A stretch of DNA of 64,000 nt, taken from contig NZ_NHOT01000003.1 in assembly GCF_002197755.1 (NCBI RefSeq), positions 186,001 through 250,000 on the forward strand. Direction: 5' to 3'. This DNA is from Pedobacter sp. AJM. GTDB taxonomy: Bacteria; Bacteroidota; Bacteroidia; Sphingobacteriales; Sphingobacteriaceae. The notes beneath the pieces were generated by a model. It had not been told where the DNA came from and ran no database searches. It worked only from the letters and a program-made list of their open reading frames with translations. This document shows positions 26,966 through 36,274 of the stretch, piece by piece. Numbering within the stretch: position 1 is the stretch's first letter; every line of letters starts with the position of its first letter. A program made the translations under genes and the position numbers.

Positions 26966-28375
26966 ATGAAGAAATTTCTACTTACCATCACATTAATGGG
27001 CTGTGGCTATTTTGCTAACGCGCAACAATATGCCTTATTTGGAACCAGAACCATGTTTGATGCTTTCGAAAACGTTTCTCAAAAATCTTTCACATTGGAT
27101 TCTTCGCGAAAATTTTCATCAAATTTCTTTCTTCCAAATTTTGGTGCCAATTCAGCCAATATTGGCGAAGCAGCGTATTCCATCAGAAAGTTAACGCAGG
27201 AAGGTGTTAATGATACCAGAAATCTTCCGCTAGGTACAGGCGCTATCAATCACTTCTACTTAAATAGCAACGTTTATGTCGCAACTTTTCGCCTTTTCAA
27301 ATCTTACAAATATCAGAAAGAAATAGGCTTAGCATGGCAGGTAAGAACAGATTCACATATTGATTACACTAACGAAACACTGGCCATATTTGATAATTAT
27401 GATCGATTTCCTACAGCTACACCGCTAAATGGAATTTTTAATACAAAAGGTTATCAGCAATCTTATCATCAATTCAGTTTTACCTACAGAGAAAATTATA
27501 ATAAACGGTTAGCCTTTGGATTAAAAGCGAGTGTATTGAGTGGCATTTTATACAACAAACTGGATATCACCAGTTCAAGCTTACGCGTAAATCCGGCATT
27601 AAACTCACTCGACATTACTTTTAATGGGAACTATGCGAGTAACTTTTCAGACACTGATGAAATAAACAAAAATACTTTTTTCCCAAATTTCAAAAACCCC
27701 GGTTTATCATTAAGCTTCGGCACAAATTATACCACAAAAAAGGGCTTGTTCCTAATGGCTAATGTTAAAGATTTAGGATTTATCTGGTGGAGGAGCGGCA
27801 CCATCAATAATTCCATTAACAACCGGACAACAACGCTTAATGAGCTGAATGATGAATCATCTAACAACAATCAGGAAATAAGAGATATATTTTTAGGCGG
27901 ACCAAGCGGAAAGTTTTTAGCAGCTACCAATGCCAAATTTGACGTCTATGTTTCCCGGCGATATGGCTTTTATAAGCCGGCATTGGTTGTTTCAAAAAAT
28001 CTATTTTATAAAGGGGGTGATATTGCATTTGTCAACACCATTATCTATAATAATTTCTCCGCCAGCGTAACCCCGGTTTATAACCTGAACAACATCCTAA
28101 TGATCGGGCTGCAAGGGAAGTATCAAACCCCAAACTTTGAACTTTTTGCTGGTACCGATAATTTATTTTCAACCTTTAACCAGGCCAGAGGAATTTACAA
28201 CAAAACGGCAGATGTAGGCACAGGCCCTAACGGTGCTTCGGTTTATATGGGGGTAGGCATTAAGTTTGGCAATGTTGTTAACCATCCTCAATTTAGTGAT
28301 GTAATACCCGGAATCAATGATCAGCAAGAAGGAAGTTTCTTTAAAAACCTGTTTTCTATCTTTAAAAGAAAATAA
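26966..28375 (+). CDS. DUF5723-family predicted outer-membrane barrel protein
   Basis: 469 residues with a signal peptide of about 19 residues ending ANAQQ. The start of the mature protein (QYALFGTRTMFDAFENVSQK) and the long run of strands (SLSFGTNYTTKKGLFLMANV, LGFIWWRSGTINNS, MIGLQGKYQTPNFELFAGTD) match the DUF5723 family, which is restricted to Bacteroidota and FadL/PorV-like in style. The C-terminal tail has charged residues after the last strand. Role unknown. It is likely in one operon with the upstream protein and convergent with tsaB, with stop codons abutting. Confidence 0.85.
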   Translation: MKKFLLTITLMGCGYFANAQQYALFGTRTMFDAFENVSQKSFTLDSSRKFSSNFFLPNFGANSANIGEAAYSIRKLTQEGVNDTRNLPLGTGAINHFYLNSNVYVATFRLFKSYKYQKEIGLAWQVRTDSHIDYTNETLAIFDNYDRFPTATPLNGIFNTKGYQQSYHQFSFTYRENYNKRLAFGLKASVLSGILYNKLDITSSSLRVNPALNSLDITFNGNYASNFSDTDEINKNTFFPNFKNPGLSLSFGTNYTTKKGLFLMANVKDLGFIWWRSGTINNSINNRTTTLNELNDESSNNNQEIRDIFLGGPSGKFLAATNAKFDVYVSRRYGFYKPALVVSKNLFYKGGDIAFVNTIIYNNFSASVTPVYNLNNILMIGLQGKYQTPNFELFAGTDNLFSTFNQARGIYNKTADVGTGPNGASVYMGVGIKFGNVVNHPQFSDVIPGINDQQEGSFFKNLFSIFKRK

Positions 28376-29062
28376 TTAAACTTTTGGTTTAGGCTGGGTC
28401 ACCACAAAATCTTTTAAATAAAAAGGCTCGAAGTAAGCTACATCCTCAAAGCAACTCTGATTAAAGGCATTAAAGGCTAAGGCCGACATATATTGGGCAG
28501 AATTAAAGTTGGATGGATGAAAGACTGCATTTGGATGATTCAGTGCTTCAGCACATTTCGCTGCACCATCACCCAAAAAGCTAACCTGATGTTGTGCCAG
28601 TAAATCAGCAAAACTGGTTTCATCAATAATTTTTGCGGAAGTAGGCTCCAGCAATTTTAAAGATGCATCAAATGTGGCCGCATAAACTTCCATTCTTCTG
28701 GCATCAATCATGGGACAAATCAGCGCCTCGTATGCAGGATTTTCCATCATAAAGCCGGCAGCCATCATTTCCAATGTTTCAATGGCAATTAAAGGTTTTT
28801 CGAGGGCATAGCATAGACCTTTTGCAGTGGAAACGCCAATTCTTAATCCGGTATATGATCCGGGTCCTTTACTAACAGCCACGGCATCCACATCCTGATA
28901 AGTTAAACCAGCTTTCCTGATTACTTCTTCAATAAAGAGCGTCAGATTAGCGGCATGTAGGTTTTGTCCGCTTTCCTCTTTCAGTATAATTGTTTTTCCA
29001 TCAATTGATAAAGCCACTGAACAAACCTGCGTAGCAGTTTCTATCTGGAGTATTTTAGCCAT
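28376..29062 (-). CDS. tsaB: tRNA threonylcarbamoyladenosine biosynthesis protein TsaB
   Basis: 228 residues. The ASKHA-fold N-terminus ILQIETATQVCSVALSIDGK, the HAANLTLFIEEVIRKAGL segment and the KGPGSYTGLRIGVSTAKGL motif are diagnostic for TsaB. TsaB is the non-catalytic partner of TsaD in making t6A37 on ANN-decoding tRNAs. It has its own near-leaderless -7 box and converges with the DUF5723 gene. Confidence 0.96.
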   Translation of the reverse strand: MAKILQIETATQVCSVALSIDGKTIILKEESGQNLHAANLTLFIEEVIRKAGLTYQDVDAVAVSKGPGSYTGLRIGVSTAKGLCYALEKPLIAIETLEMMAAGFMMENPAYEALICPMIDARRMEVYAATFDASLKLLEPTSAKIIDETSFADLLAQHQVSFLGDGAAKCAEALNHPNAVFHPSNFNSAQYMSALAFNAFNQSCFEDVAYFEPFYLKDFVVTQPKPKV

Positions 29063-29066
29063 ATCG

Positions 29067-29074
29067 CAAAGGTA
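29067..29074 (-). promoter_or_regulatory. -7 box of tsaB, predicted leaderless transcript
   Basis: Minus strand TACCTTTG is an exact TAnnTTTG, with only 4 nt between it and ATG 29062. The predicted start falls on or next to the A of the ATG. A matching -33 TTG is not evident. Confidence 0.55.
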
Positions 29075-29097
29075 TTAAAAAATGTAAGAAGGTGTTG

Positions 29098-29146
29098 AGT
29101 TTGGAATTTGGAGTCCAAAGTCTGAAGTCCTAAGTCAGAAGTTTGT
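29098..29146. repeat. 7-nt phased AGTC heptad repeat (direct only)
   Basis: Seven consecutive heptads: AGTTTGG, AATTTGG, AGTCCAA, AGTCTGA, AGTCCTA, AGTCAGA, AGTTTGT. This is the same phase and same words as the repeat at 20817-20851, but without the inverted half. It sits in the 122-bp gap between tsaB and yidD, both on the minus strand. Confidence 0.7.
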
Positions 29147-29184
29147 GAATGAATAAACAACTAACCATTGACCAATAAACTCAG

Positions 29185-29415
29185 CTAAGGAACCGGATCA
29201 TGGCCATGTTCTCCCCAGGGATGGCACCGGCCAATTCGCTTCAGAGCCATCCAGCCGCCTTTAAATGGCCCATGTTTGCGAATTGCTTCAATTCCATATT
29301 GCGAGCAAGTTGGCGTAAACCTGCAGTTTGCCCCAAGCATTGGGGATATGGCATATTGATAAATCCTAATCAGGCCTAAGAATAGCCAGGCAAAAGCTTT
29401 ATTCAACAACTTCAT
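29185..29415 (-). CDS. yidD: Membrane protein insertion efficiency factor YidD
   Basis: 76 residues. The family core [18 protein letters not shown] followed by [20 protein letters not shown] is intact, with the conserved Cys residues. It begins with an amphipathic helix ([15 protein letters not shown]). YidD assists YidC-dependent insertion at the inner membrane. It overlaps rnpA by 17 bp in the standard rpmH-rnpA-yidD order. Confidence 0.97.
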   Translation of the reverse strand: MKLLNKAFAWLFLGLIRIYQYAISPMLGANCRFTPTCSQYGIEAIRKHGPFKGGWMALKRIGRCHPWGEHGHDPVP

Positions 29416-29797
29416 TTGGCTGAATTAAAGTTTTAAAACGCTTGAAAGTAGCAATTAATTTCTTTTGGATGAAGGTAAACTCATATTTCTGTTTTCCTAC
29501 ATATTGAATAGAAAACAATAACAACCCTTTATCGGCTGACAATTGATTATAAAAATATTCCTGTTTATTCAGGCGATAAGCTTCGCGGATGCGTCGATTA
29601 AGCAGGTTACGGTCTACCGCCCGTTTATATCTTTTCTTAGGAACATTGATAACCACCTGCGCAGGAATGCCTGCTGGTTCATCCAAAAAAAGATAAGAAA
29701 TGCGAAAGGGGTATAATAAAAAAGAAGAACCGTTTTTAAACAGCAGATCTAAATGTTTTCTGCTGCATAACCGTTCTTCTTTCCTGAATGTGTACAT
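29399..29797 (-). CDS. rnpA: Ribonuclease P protein component
   Basis: 132 residues. The RNR signature [17 protein letters not shown], the N-terminal [17 protein letters not shown] and the basic central strand region [13 protein letters not shown] are present. It binds the catalytic RNA of RNase P to mature tRNA 5' ends. It follows rpmH by 65 bp on the minus strand and overlaps yidD. Confidence 0.96.
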   Translation of the reverse strand: MYTFRKEERLCSRKHLDLLFKNGSSFLLYPFRISYLFLDEPAGIPAQVVINVPKKRYKRAVDRNLLNRRIREAYRLNKQEYFYNQLSADKGLLLFSIQYVGKQKYEFTFIQKKLIATFKRFKTLIQPNEVVE

Positions 29798-29862
29798 ATA
29801 TTTTTGATTGATAATTGCAGATTTTGCTCTGCCGATTCCGAATCCGGAAAAGCAATCAAAAA

Positions 29863-30021
29863 CTATGCTTTATGCTTGCGTTCGTCAGAAACTGTTAATC
29901 TTTTTCTTCCTTTAGCACGACGTGATGCTAATACTCGTCTGCCGTTAGCTGTTGCCATTCTTTCGCGGAAGCCGTGTTTGTTTCTTCTCTTTCTTTGCGA
30001 AGGTTGGTATGTTCTTTTCAT
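29863..30021 (-). CDS. rpmH: 50S ribosomal protein L34
   Basis: 52 residues read from the minus strand, ATG at 30021 and TAG at 29863. It starts [18 protein letters not shown], continues with [20 protein letters not shown] and ends KHKA, an unmistakable L34 with the Bacteroidota-type C-terminal extension. It precedes rnpA in the universally conserved order. Confidence 0.98.
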   Translation of the reverse strand: MKRTYQPSQRKRRNKHGFRERMATANGRRVLASRRAKGRKRLTVSDERKHKA

Positions 30022-30060
30022 GACTGTATATTATCTTATTAATTTCAAAATTAAGAGGTG

Positions 30061-30091
30061 CAAATATAAAGTGATTTCTCTACAAATGCAA
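30061..30091 (-). promoter_or_regulatory. Promoter of rpmH-rnpA-yidD
   Basis: Minus strand: -33 TTG (30089-30091), 20 nt, -7 TATATTTG (30061-30068), exact consensus. It predicts a leader of about 36 nt before rpmH. Confidence 0.75.
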
Positions 30092-30167
30092 GCGTGTTTA
30101 GTTTTTATTTTTAATTCCGTTTAAATCTTACCGTTTTTAAAAACATTTAAGATTTAATATACGCTAA

Positions 30168-30902
30168 TTATAATCCCAAAGCTGCTTTCAGCTTCACATA
30201 ACCCGTTTTACTTACCGGCAGCCAGATATCCGATTTCAGCAAGACCACGTAACTATCCTTTTCTTTCAGTTCTATCTTAGTCACTTGCGCCAGGTTAATA
30301 ATATAAGAACGGTGTATACGAATGAATTGACCGGCATCTAAAGTCTGCTCAAAATAGGCCATGGTTTTATTTTTATAGAAAATTCCATCCACCGTATTCA
30401 TTTTCACATAATCATCATCGGCTTCCAGGTAATTAATATCAGCTGTTGGAATAATTTTGATTACACCATCTTTTTTAATCACCACCCTGTTGTTTTGCGC
30501 AGGGCTCAAAGCTGCCGCATCTAAAACAGCTTCTGTATTTTGCTGTTGATTCAACCGGCCGGGAAGTTTTTTCATGGCTGCTTCAAACCTGCCCTTATCA
30601 ATAGGTTTAAGCAGATAATCAACAGCATTTACCTCAAAAGCTTTAATTGCAAATTCATCAAAGGCAGTGGTAAAAATTACTGCAGGTTTATCATCTACTA
30701 GTTCCAGCATTTCAAAGCCACTTATTTTAGGCATTTGGATATCCAGAAAAATAAGATCCGGCTGGTGCAGCGTAATGGCTTTTAATCCTTCAAATCCATC
30801 GCAACACTCTGCAACCACCTCTATTTCAGTATGATCAGAAAGATAAAACTTAACAATATCTCTGGCTAAAGGTTCATCATCAATGAGTATCGCTCTGATC
30901 AT
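30168..30902 (-). CDS. LytTR-family response regulator
   Basis: 244 residues. The N-terminal receiver domain (residues 1-120) has the acidic pair IDDEP, phospho-acceptor in LIFLDIQMPKISGFEML, Thr in VIFTTAFDEFA and Lys in YLLKPID. The C-terminal LytTR DNA-binding domain (residues 140-240) has FIRIHRSYIINLAQVTKIE. It overlaps the histidine kinase by 23 bp and is its cognate regulator. Confidence 0.95.
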   Translation of the reverse strand: MIRAILIDDEPLARDIVKFYLSDHTEIEVVAECCDGFEGLKAITLHQPDLIFLDIQMPKISGFEMLELVDDKPAVIFTTAFDEFAIKAFEVNAVDYLLKPIDKGRFEAAMKKLPGRLNQQQNTEAVLDAAALSPAQNNRVVIKKDGVIKIIPTADINYLEADDDYVKMNTVDGIFYKNKTMAYFEQTLDAGQFIRIHRSYIINLAQVTKIELKEKDSYVVLLKSDIWLPVSKTGYVKLKAALGL

Positions 30903-31941
30903 TTTTTTGTGGAATTTTTAAGGTGGTAATATATAAATTATTTGCCTCAATTTCTGTTTGCAATAAGTGCGGATTAGCAAATAAAAGATAAAGCCTCCGC
31001 TTGATGGCACTTAAGCCAAAACCCGTTCCGCCAGCGGCCTTCATTTCCGGATCGAATGGATTTTGCACCCTTAAGGATAAAACATGATTCGCTAAAGTAA
31101 CATCTACCTTAATGGTGATTCCGGCTGATGTATTGTACAATCCAAATTTTATGGCATTTTCTACAATAGGCTGTAACAATGTTCCGGGCAGGCTTAAGTT
31201 TAACGTATCCTCGGCAACATTAACTTCTATATTCAAACGGTGGCTGAATCTCACTTTCTCTATATCAAGATAAAGTTGAATATATTCCATCTCCTCCTCC
31301 ACCGTAACCCATAATTCATCATCACGCTTAAGCGTACCCCTGAGGAATGAAGCCAGTTTCGTAATCATTACACCTGCTTCCTTAGGATTAATCATCGTTA
31401 AAGCGAAAACAGAATTCAGGCTATTAAAAAGAAAGTGTGGCTGCAGCTGATGCCTTAGCTTATTTAATTCAGCTTCTTTGGCGAGGCTTTTGGCAGCCGT
31501 AAGGCGTTCGTGGGTTTCTGTTTGCTCTTCCAGCCGGTACCATAGAATATTGGCTATGGCGCACCATCCGAGGCACATAAATGTAATCAGTCCGCGGAAA
31601 GCAAAAGAAAAATTATAAAATTCCTTGTATTCCTTAAATTCGGCGAACAAATAAAACAAGATATACTTTGCCGTGAAAATAACCACAAATGTTAAAGCCA
31701 GACTGACAATGAGCACATAAAGAATACGTTCATTTTTAGGCTGATAATAACCCAGCATATTGCTGATTCCGATACAGGCCGCTGCTAAAAGCACATTACT
31801 GACAGCGCTATCAGTAAAGGCGATTATCCATGAAAAGTGAATTACATAATGCAACCCTATGGCACACAATATAGTCCACGCTATAGCAAAGCTGAAGGAG
31901 ATCTTTTGTATCTGCGGAATAGATAAAGGTCTGGTTGTCAA
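30880..31941 (-). CDS. LytS/YehU-type sensor histidine kinase
   Basis: 353 residues. Four membrane helices (residues 10-140) without a large extracellular sensor are followed by a short coiled linker. The His_kinase domain has the phospho-acceptor LRHQLQPHFLFNSLNSV, then the ATPase N-box LLQPIVENAIKFGL and GTGFGLSAIKRRL. The family pairs with LytTR regulators, and the gene overlaps the regulator by 23 bp. A LiaF-like membrane protein gene lies upstream in the same direction. Confidence 0.95.
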   Translation of the reverse strand: MTTRPLSIPQIQKISFSFAIAWTILCAIGLHYVIHFSWIIAFTDSAVSNVLLAAACIGISNMLGYYQPKNERILYVLIVSLALTFVVIFTAKYILFYLFAEFKEYKEFYNFSFAFRGLITFMCLGWCAIANILWYRLEEQTETHERLTAAKSLAKEAELNKLRHQLQPHFLFNSLNSVFALTMINPKEAGVMITKLASFLRGTLKRDDELWVTVEEEMEYIQLYLDIEKVRFSHRLNIEVNVAEDTLNLSLPGTLLQPIVENAIKFGLYNTSAGITIKVDVTLANHVLSLRVQNPFDPEMKAAGGTGFGLSAIKRRLYLLFANPHLLQTEIEANNLYITTLKIPQKNDQSDTH

Positions 31942-32084
31942 AACAGTTTGGTTTAGTTTAGTAATGATTAGTTTAATGCAGTCGGCCCTGGTAAAAAGCC
32001 GAAAGTATGCGTTTATGGTAAATGGTGGTAAATCACTTATCCTTGGTTCACCATCAGATGTTATGCTTCAATACCTTGAATCCC

Positions 32085-32858
32085 TTAAAAACTTTTAATT
32101 TCTATCCCGCCAAACATTGCTGTTCCATCTAAGATCAAGGTTTTTTGAATATCACCTGTAGGCGTTAAATGCGATCTTTTATCTTCTACACTGCCAAAAA
32201 TTGCTGTAACATTTGATTTAATGGCCCAGTTTTGTGGAACGATTAATTTTATCCCACCAAAAATTGCCGTAACATCTAAACTGGCCGTTTCAGCAAAATC
32301 TGCCTGAGTCATGATGATATCTGCGCCGCCAAATACAGCTGAAATATCGCCACCCTTAAAATTTTTAGAATAAACCGTTTGATTGTTCCCTCCAAACACA
32401 GCCACAACATCTATAACATCATGATCAAAAGCATGCTGATCAGCTGTTTTAAATTCTTCTTCATTTGTATCGGCAGTATTGAACTGATCTTTGAATTTAG
32501 CTTTCATTTTTCGTTTTACTTTAACGCGATCATTAGGTCTCATGATTAAAAAAGCACCAATAATCACCAAACCAAACCCCAGTGCATATTTTGAAAGGTC
32601 AAAATCAAAATCCATCCTATCAATGGTATTATACGTACCTATCAAAACTAGAATCAGCCAGCCTATACCTTTAAAATTCCGGCGAATACCTAAATATATC
32701 CCCAATACGATAAGCAGACTCCAGATGCTGAATATCCACCTCGGAAAATCCAAGCCAAGGTTATTTAATAAAAAAATGAAGCCAATTGCCGCGATGACGA
32801 GGCCGCCAACAACCCTACCCGAAGTATTCTGACGATTATTATGATTGATGTTTTCCAT
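32085..32858 (-). CDS. LiaF-like transmembrane protein (DUF5668 plus cell-wall-active antibiotics response domain)
   Basis: 257 residues. The N-terminal half has four membrane helices in two pairs (residues 14-70 and 72-110; RVVGGLVIAAIGFIFLLNNL is the DUF5668 signature). The C-terminal half is a beta-helix-like domain with the repeating motif AVFGGxxxxx (VVAVFGGNNQTVYS, ISAVFGGADIIMTQ, VTAIFGGIKLIVPQ, TAMFGGIEI). LiaF proteins restrain envelope-stress kinases. Here the next minus-strand genes, 143 bp away, are a kinase and regulator pair, so a similar role is inferred. Confidence 0.88.
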   Translation of the reverse strand: MENINHNNRQNTSGRVVGGLVIAAIGFIFLLNNLGLDFPRWIFSIWSLLIVLGIYLGIRRNFKGIGWLILVLIGTYNTIDRMDFDFDLSKYALGFGLVIIGAFLIMRPNDRVKVKRKMKAKFKDQFNTADTNEEEFKTADQHAFDHDVIDVVAVFGGNNQTVYSKNFKGGDISAVFGGADIIMTQADFAETASLDVTAIFGGIKLIVPQNWAIKSNVTAIFGSVEDKRSHLTPTGDIQKTLILDGTAMFGGIEIKSF

Positions 32859-32992
32859 TTCGATTACTTACTATTTATACACCAAAGATGTTGATAAATT
32901 AAGTCCTTCAATATACCTGCACCATAAAAAATGGCTAAACAGCGGTGAACAGCCTTATTCTATCGGTAAAAAATATTTCTTAATTTGAGCCC

Positions 32993-33865
32993 ATGAAATA
33001 TTTACTTAGCTTACTTTTTCTAACTGCTGCTATTGGATTGAAGGCACAAAACCTTAATTTGCCTTATAAAATATATGATGTAAGAAAACAAAAGGTAATC
33101 TCTGTTGATGATATTATTGCTGACATGAAAAATACGGATGTATTATTTTTCGGCGAAGAGCATAATGATTCAGTTGGTCATGATCTGGAAGCAAAGATTT
33201 TTGAAAAGCTCAACAAAACCTACCCACAACAAGTAGCACTTAGTATGGAAATGTTCCATACTGATGTTCAGCCGATCATGAACGAATTTCTGGCTGGCTT
33301 AATTTCTGAAAAAAACTTTATTAAAGAAGGCAGGGCCTGGGAGAATTATAAGGATTATAAGCCTTTAATTGAATATTCAAAAGCAAATAAATTACAGGTT
33401 ATTACAGGAAATGCTGCAGCCCGATACAGTAATGCCGTTACTAAAGAAGGCTTGGTTGTGCTTGAAAAATTTCCTGCAACATCATTAAGCTTTTTGCCGC
33501 CCTTACCAATAGATACTGCAACAGGCAGATATTATCAGAAATTTAACCAATTATTGGGTGGCCACGGCATGGGCACAATGAAAGTTTATCAAACGCAGAA
33601 TTTCTGGGACGCTACCATGGCCTGGTCTGTTTCAAAATTTATCAATGCCAATAAAGGCATCAAAGTCTTTCACATTAACGGCCGTTTCCACAGTGACGAA
33701 AAATTGGGAACACTGGCGAAACTACAGCAATATTCGCCAAAAATTAAGATCCTGAATATATCAGCCTTTTCAGACCCTGCATTTGAAAAACCAGATTGGG
33801 AAAAATTTAACAACTTAGGCGATTACATCATCATCACTGATCCAAAATTGAAAAGAAGCTATTAA
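32993..33865 (+). CDS. ChaN-family (haem-binding/EreA-Tiki superfamily) exported protein
   Basis: 290 residues with a signal peptide of about 18 residues ending LKAQ. The metal-site style motif LFFGEEHNDSVGHDLE and the paired EMFHTDVQPIMNEFLAG match ChaN, and a late FHINGRFHSDEKLGTL supplies further histidines. ChaN from Campylobacter binds haem as a dimer. Other superfamily members hydrolyse peptides or lactones. Haem uptake is therefore possible but not shown. It stands alone between divergent and convergent neighbours. Confidence 0.85.
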   Translation: MKYLLSLLFLTAAIGLKAQNLNLPYKIYDVRKQKVISVDDIIADMKNTDVLFFGEEHNDSVGHDLEAKIFEKLNKTYPQQVALSMEMFHTDVQPIMNEFLAGLISEKNFIKEGRAWENYKDYKPLIEYSKANKLQVITGNAAARYSNAVTKEGLVVLEKFPATSLSFLPPLPIDTATGRYYQKFNQLLGGHGMGTMKVYQTQNFWDATMAWSVSKFINANKGIKVFHINGRFHSDEKLGTLAKLQQYSPKIKILNISAFSDPAFEKPDWEKFNNLGDYIIITDPKLKRSY

Positions 33866-33898
33866 CCTGAAGTTCAATAATTATTTACTGCTATTTAT

Positions 33899-33918
33899 CC
33901 CCCTTTATGAAAGCGGGG
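33899..33918. terminator. Weak bidirectional hairpin between convergent genes
   Basis: CCCCCTTT-ATG-AAAGCGGGG with one bulged C. It lies 33 bp after the ChaN-like gene and 62 bp past the mscL stop. There is no proper T-run on either side. Confidence 0.35.
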
Positions 33919-33980
33919 TATTATATGCTGGCGATGAGCTCAGGGTAACATTTCAAATTTATGATATAGCCCTATGTATG

Positions 33981-34415
33981 TTAAGACTTTGCTTTAAGCA
34001 AGTCTCTGATTTCAGTTAACAGCATTTCTTCTTTTGGTGGAGCTACTGGTGCAGCAGCAACAGCCTCTTCCTTACGTTTCATTTTATTAATAGCCTTAAT
34101 CATCATAAATATAACTAAAGCCAGTAATATGAAATTGATTGCTACTGTTATAAAATTACCATAGGCAAAAATTGCTGCCCCTTCAATTTTTTTCGCATCT
34201 GCTAAAGCAGTACCCTCTGGTACAGCCCCCCTTAATACCAGGTATAAATTGCTGAAATCTGGTTTCCCGATGATTCCGGCAACCAGCGGCATAATTAAAT
34301 CATTAACCACACTGTCAATAATCTTTCCGAAAGCGCCTCCAATAATTACACCAACAGCCAGATCCATAACATTGCCTTTGATTGCAAATTCTTTAAATTC
34401 TTTTACAAAGCCCAT
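33981..34415 (-). CDS. mscL: Large-conductance mechanosensitive channel
   Basis: 144 residues. The N-terminal amphipathic start [20 protein letters not shown], pore helix [20 protein letters not shown] and second helix [20 protein letters not shown] are intact, as is the cytoplasmic helix ending [12 protein letters not shown]. It opens under membrane tension to release solutes on osmotic downshock. Periplasmic loop of normal size. Confidence 0.97.
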   Translation of the reverse strand: MGFVKEFKEFAIKGNVMDLAVGVIIGGAFGKIIDSVVNDLIMPLVAGIIGKPDFSNLYLVLRGAVPEGTALADAKKIEGAAIFAYGNFITVAINFILLALVIFMMIKAINKMKRKEEAVAAAPVAPPKEEMLLTEIRDLLKAKS

Positions 34416-34539
34416 TATATCTGTTTTAATTTATTTACTAAAGTAGCAAACATTAAACTCAATACAAACGTTTAGCGAATAATTTAATCCGTAACCAAGT
34501 CATTTGGTGTAATTCCAAAAAAATCTGAAATGATTTGTT

Positions 34540-34547
34540 TATTTTTG
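34540..34547 (+). promoter_or_regulatory. -7 box of rpoN
   Basis: TATTTTTG matches TAnnTTTG exactly and predicts a start near 34551, about 17 nt before ATG 34568. It makes the upstream alternative start at 34535 unlikely, since that codon would lie before the transcript. Confidence 0.55.
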
Positions 34548-34567
34548 ACGCCATTCTACTATATCAT

Positions 34568-36040
34568 ATGCTAAAGCAACACTTACAACAAAAATTATTA
34601 CAAAAGTTATCACCACAACAAATCCAGTTTATAAAATTGTTGCAAGTACCAACTGTTGCTTTAGATACCAGGATTAAGGAAGAATTGGAAGAAAATCCTG
34701 CATTGGAAGATCCGAGTTTAATGACGCAGGAAGAACCAAAAGGTGAATATGATGACCTGAATGATGGTCCGGAAGAATTTGAAAGTCAGGCTGAAGATAA
34801 TAATACGGATGAGTTTAATGTAGATGATTATCTGCAGGATGACAATACCAATGACTACAGCACCAATTACAATAATGGCGATGATGATGAGGAGAAAAAG
34901 GAAACACCTATTGCAATAGAAAGTACTTTTTTCGAAAGTCTTCAGGAACAATTAGACCTGGTTCCCCTTTCAGATCAGGATTTTATTATCGGAAAACAGA
35001 TTATTGGAAGTTTGGATGATGATGGTTATTTACGCCGTCCCTTAGGCTCGATGATTGATGATCTTGCATTTTCACAAAACGTAATGGTGGAAGAGGAAGA
35101 TGTACTGGAAATGCTGAAGCTGATTCAAAGCTTTGATCCTCCGGGCATTGGTGCACGCGATTTAAAAGAATGCCTGCTGATCCAGTTAAAAAGGAAAGAT
35201 CCGGCAAATCCGATCATCATAAAGGCAATGAATGTGGTTGAAAATTACCTGGATGAATTTACACGCAAACATTATGACAAACTGGAGAAAAGCCTGGGTT
35301 TGGATAGTGAGGAATTAAAAGAAGTTGTTAATGAAATTCTCCGCTTAAATCCAAAACCTGGAGATGCCAACCAGGTAACCACTAAGCAAATGCAAATCAT
35401 TCCTGATTTTCACATCAGCAATAATGATGGCGTCCTTATTTTAACCCTGAACTCCAAAAATGCACCCGAACTTAAAGTAAGCCGCTCCTACCAGGAAATG
35501 TTTGAGCATTATGATAAAGCATCTTCAAAAGATAAAAAGCTAAAAGAAGCGGTTCAGTTTGTAAAGCAAAAATTAGATTCTGCCAAATGGTTTATTGATG
35601 CCATTAAGCAAAGACAACAGACGCTGCTTAAAACCATGAATGCCATTATGCACTATCAGTATGAATACTTTTTAACTGCTGATGAACGTAAAATGCGTCC
35701 GATGATTTTAAAAGATATTGCCGATAAAATCGACATGGATATCTCTACGGTATCCAGGGTAGCAAACTCTAAATATGTTCAAACCGAATTTGGTACATTT
35801 TTATTAAAATCATTTTTCTCTGAAGCCATTCAGACTGAAAATGGTGAAGAAGTTTCCAATAAGGAAGTTAAAAAAATTCTGGAAGATTGTATTGGGAATG
35901 AGGATAAACGCAAGCCCCTGGCCGATGAAAAGCTGACTGAGATCTTAAAAGAAAGGGGTTATAATATTGCCAGAAGAACTGTAGCCAAATACCGGGAACA
36001 GATGAACATTCCGGTGGCCAGGTTAAGGAAAGAATTATAG
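34568..36040 (+). CDS. rpoN: RNA polymerase sigma-54 factor
   Basis: 490 residues from ATG 34568. Region I is glutamine-rich (LKQHLQQKLLQKLSPQQIQF). Region II is very acidic, with runs of D and N (residues about 60-110). Region III carries the core-binding part (SFDPPGIGARDLKECLLIQL) and the helix-turn-helix (DMDISTVSRVANSKYVQTEF). The RpoN box ARRTVAKYREQMNIP lies near the end. It directs polymerase to -24/-12 promoters that need enhancer-binding activators. No activator gene is seen in this window. Confidence 0.97.
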   Translation: MLKQHLQQKLLQKLSPQQIQFIKLLQVPTVALDTRIKEELEENPALEDPSLMTQEEPKGEYDDLNDGPEEFESQAEDNNTDEFNVDDYLQDDNTNDYSTNYNNGDDDEEKKETPIAIESTFFESLQEQLDLVPLSDQDFIIGKQIIGSLDDDGYLRRPLGSMIDDLAFSQNVMVEEEDVLEMLKLIQSFDPPGIGARDLKECLLIQLKRKDPANPIIIKAMNVVENYLDEFTRKHYDKLEKSLGLDSEELKEVVNEILRLNPKPGDANQVTTKQMQIIPDFHISNNDGVLILTLNSKNAPELKVSRSYQEMFEHYDKASSKDKKLKEAVQFVKQKLDSAKWFIDAIKQRQQTLLKTMNAIMHYQYEYFLTADERKMRPMILKDIADKIDMDISTVSRVANSKYVQTEFGTFLLKSFFSEAIQTENGEEVSNKEVKKILEDCIGNEDKRKPLADEKLTEILKERGYNIARRTVAKYREQMNIPVARLRKEL

Positions 36041-36274
36041 TTGTTTATTTGGGTATTGGTTAGAGACGATTTTTTTCCAGGCAAATACTAATAAAATACA
36101 GACATCATTATTTCGATTGGCGAGACACCCAACTGATAAATAATTGTTATTGACTCATCATTCTCATCCTGGTTGGTATCTTGCCAGGCAGCTGCACTTT
36201 ATTCATCAATCTGTCATATACAGGAATATAGACATGATTTTTCCATGTTAAGTGAATAATCGATAGGTAAATTA

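Noticed and set aside
29185..30091. Replication origin beside rpmH-rnpA-yidD
   Set aside because: In many bacteria these genes flank oriC, but no dnaA, DnaA-box cluster or gidA is seen here.
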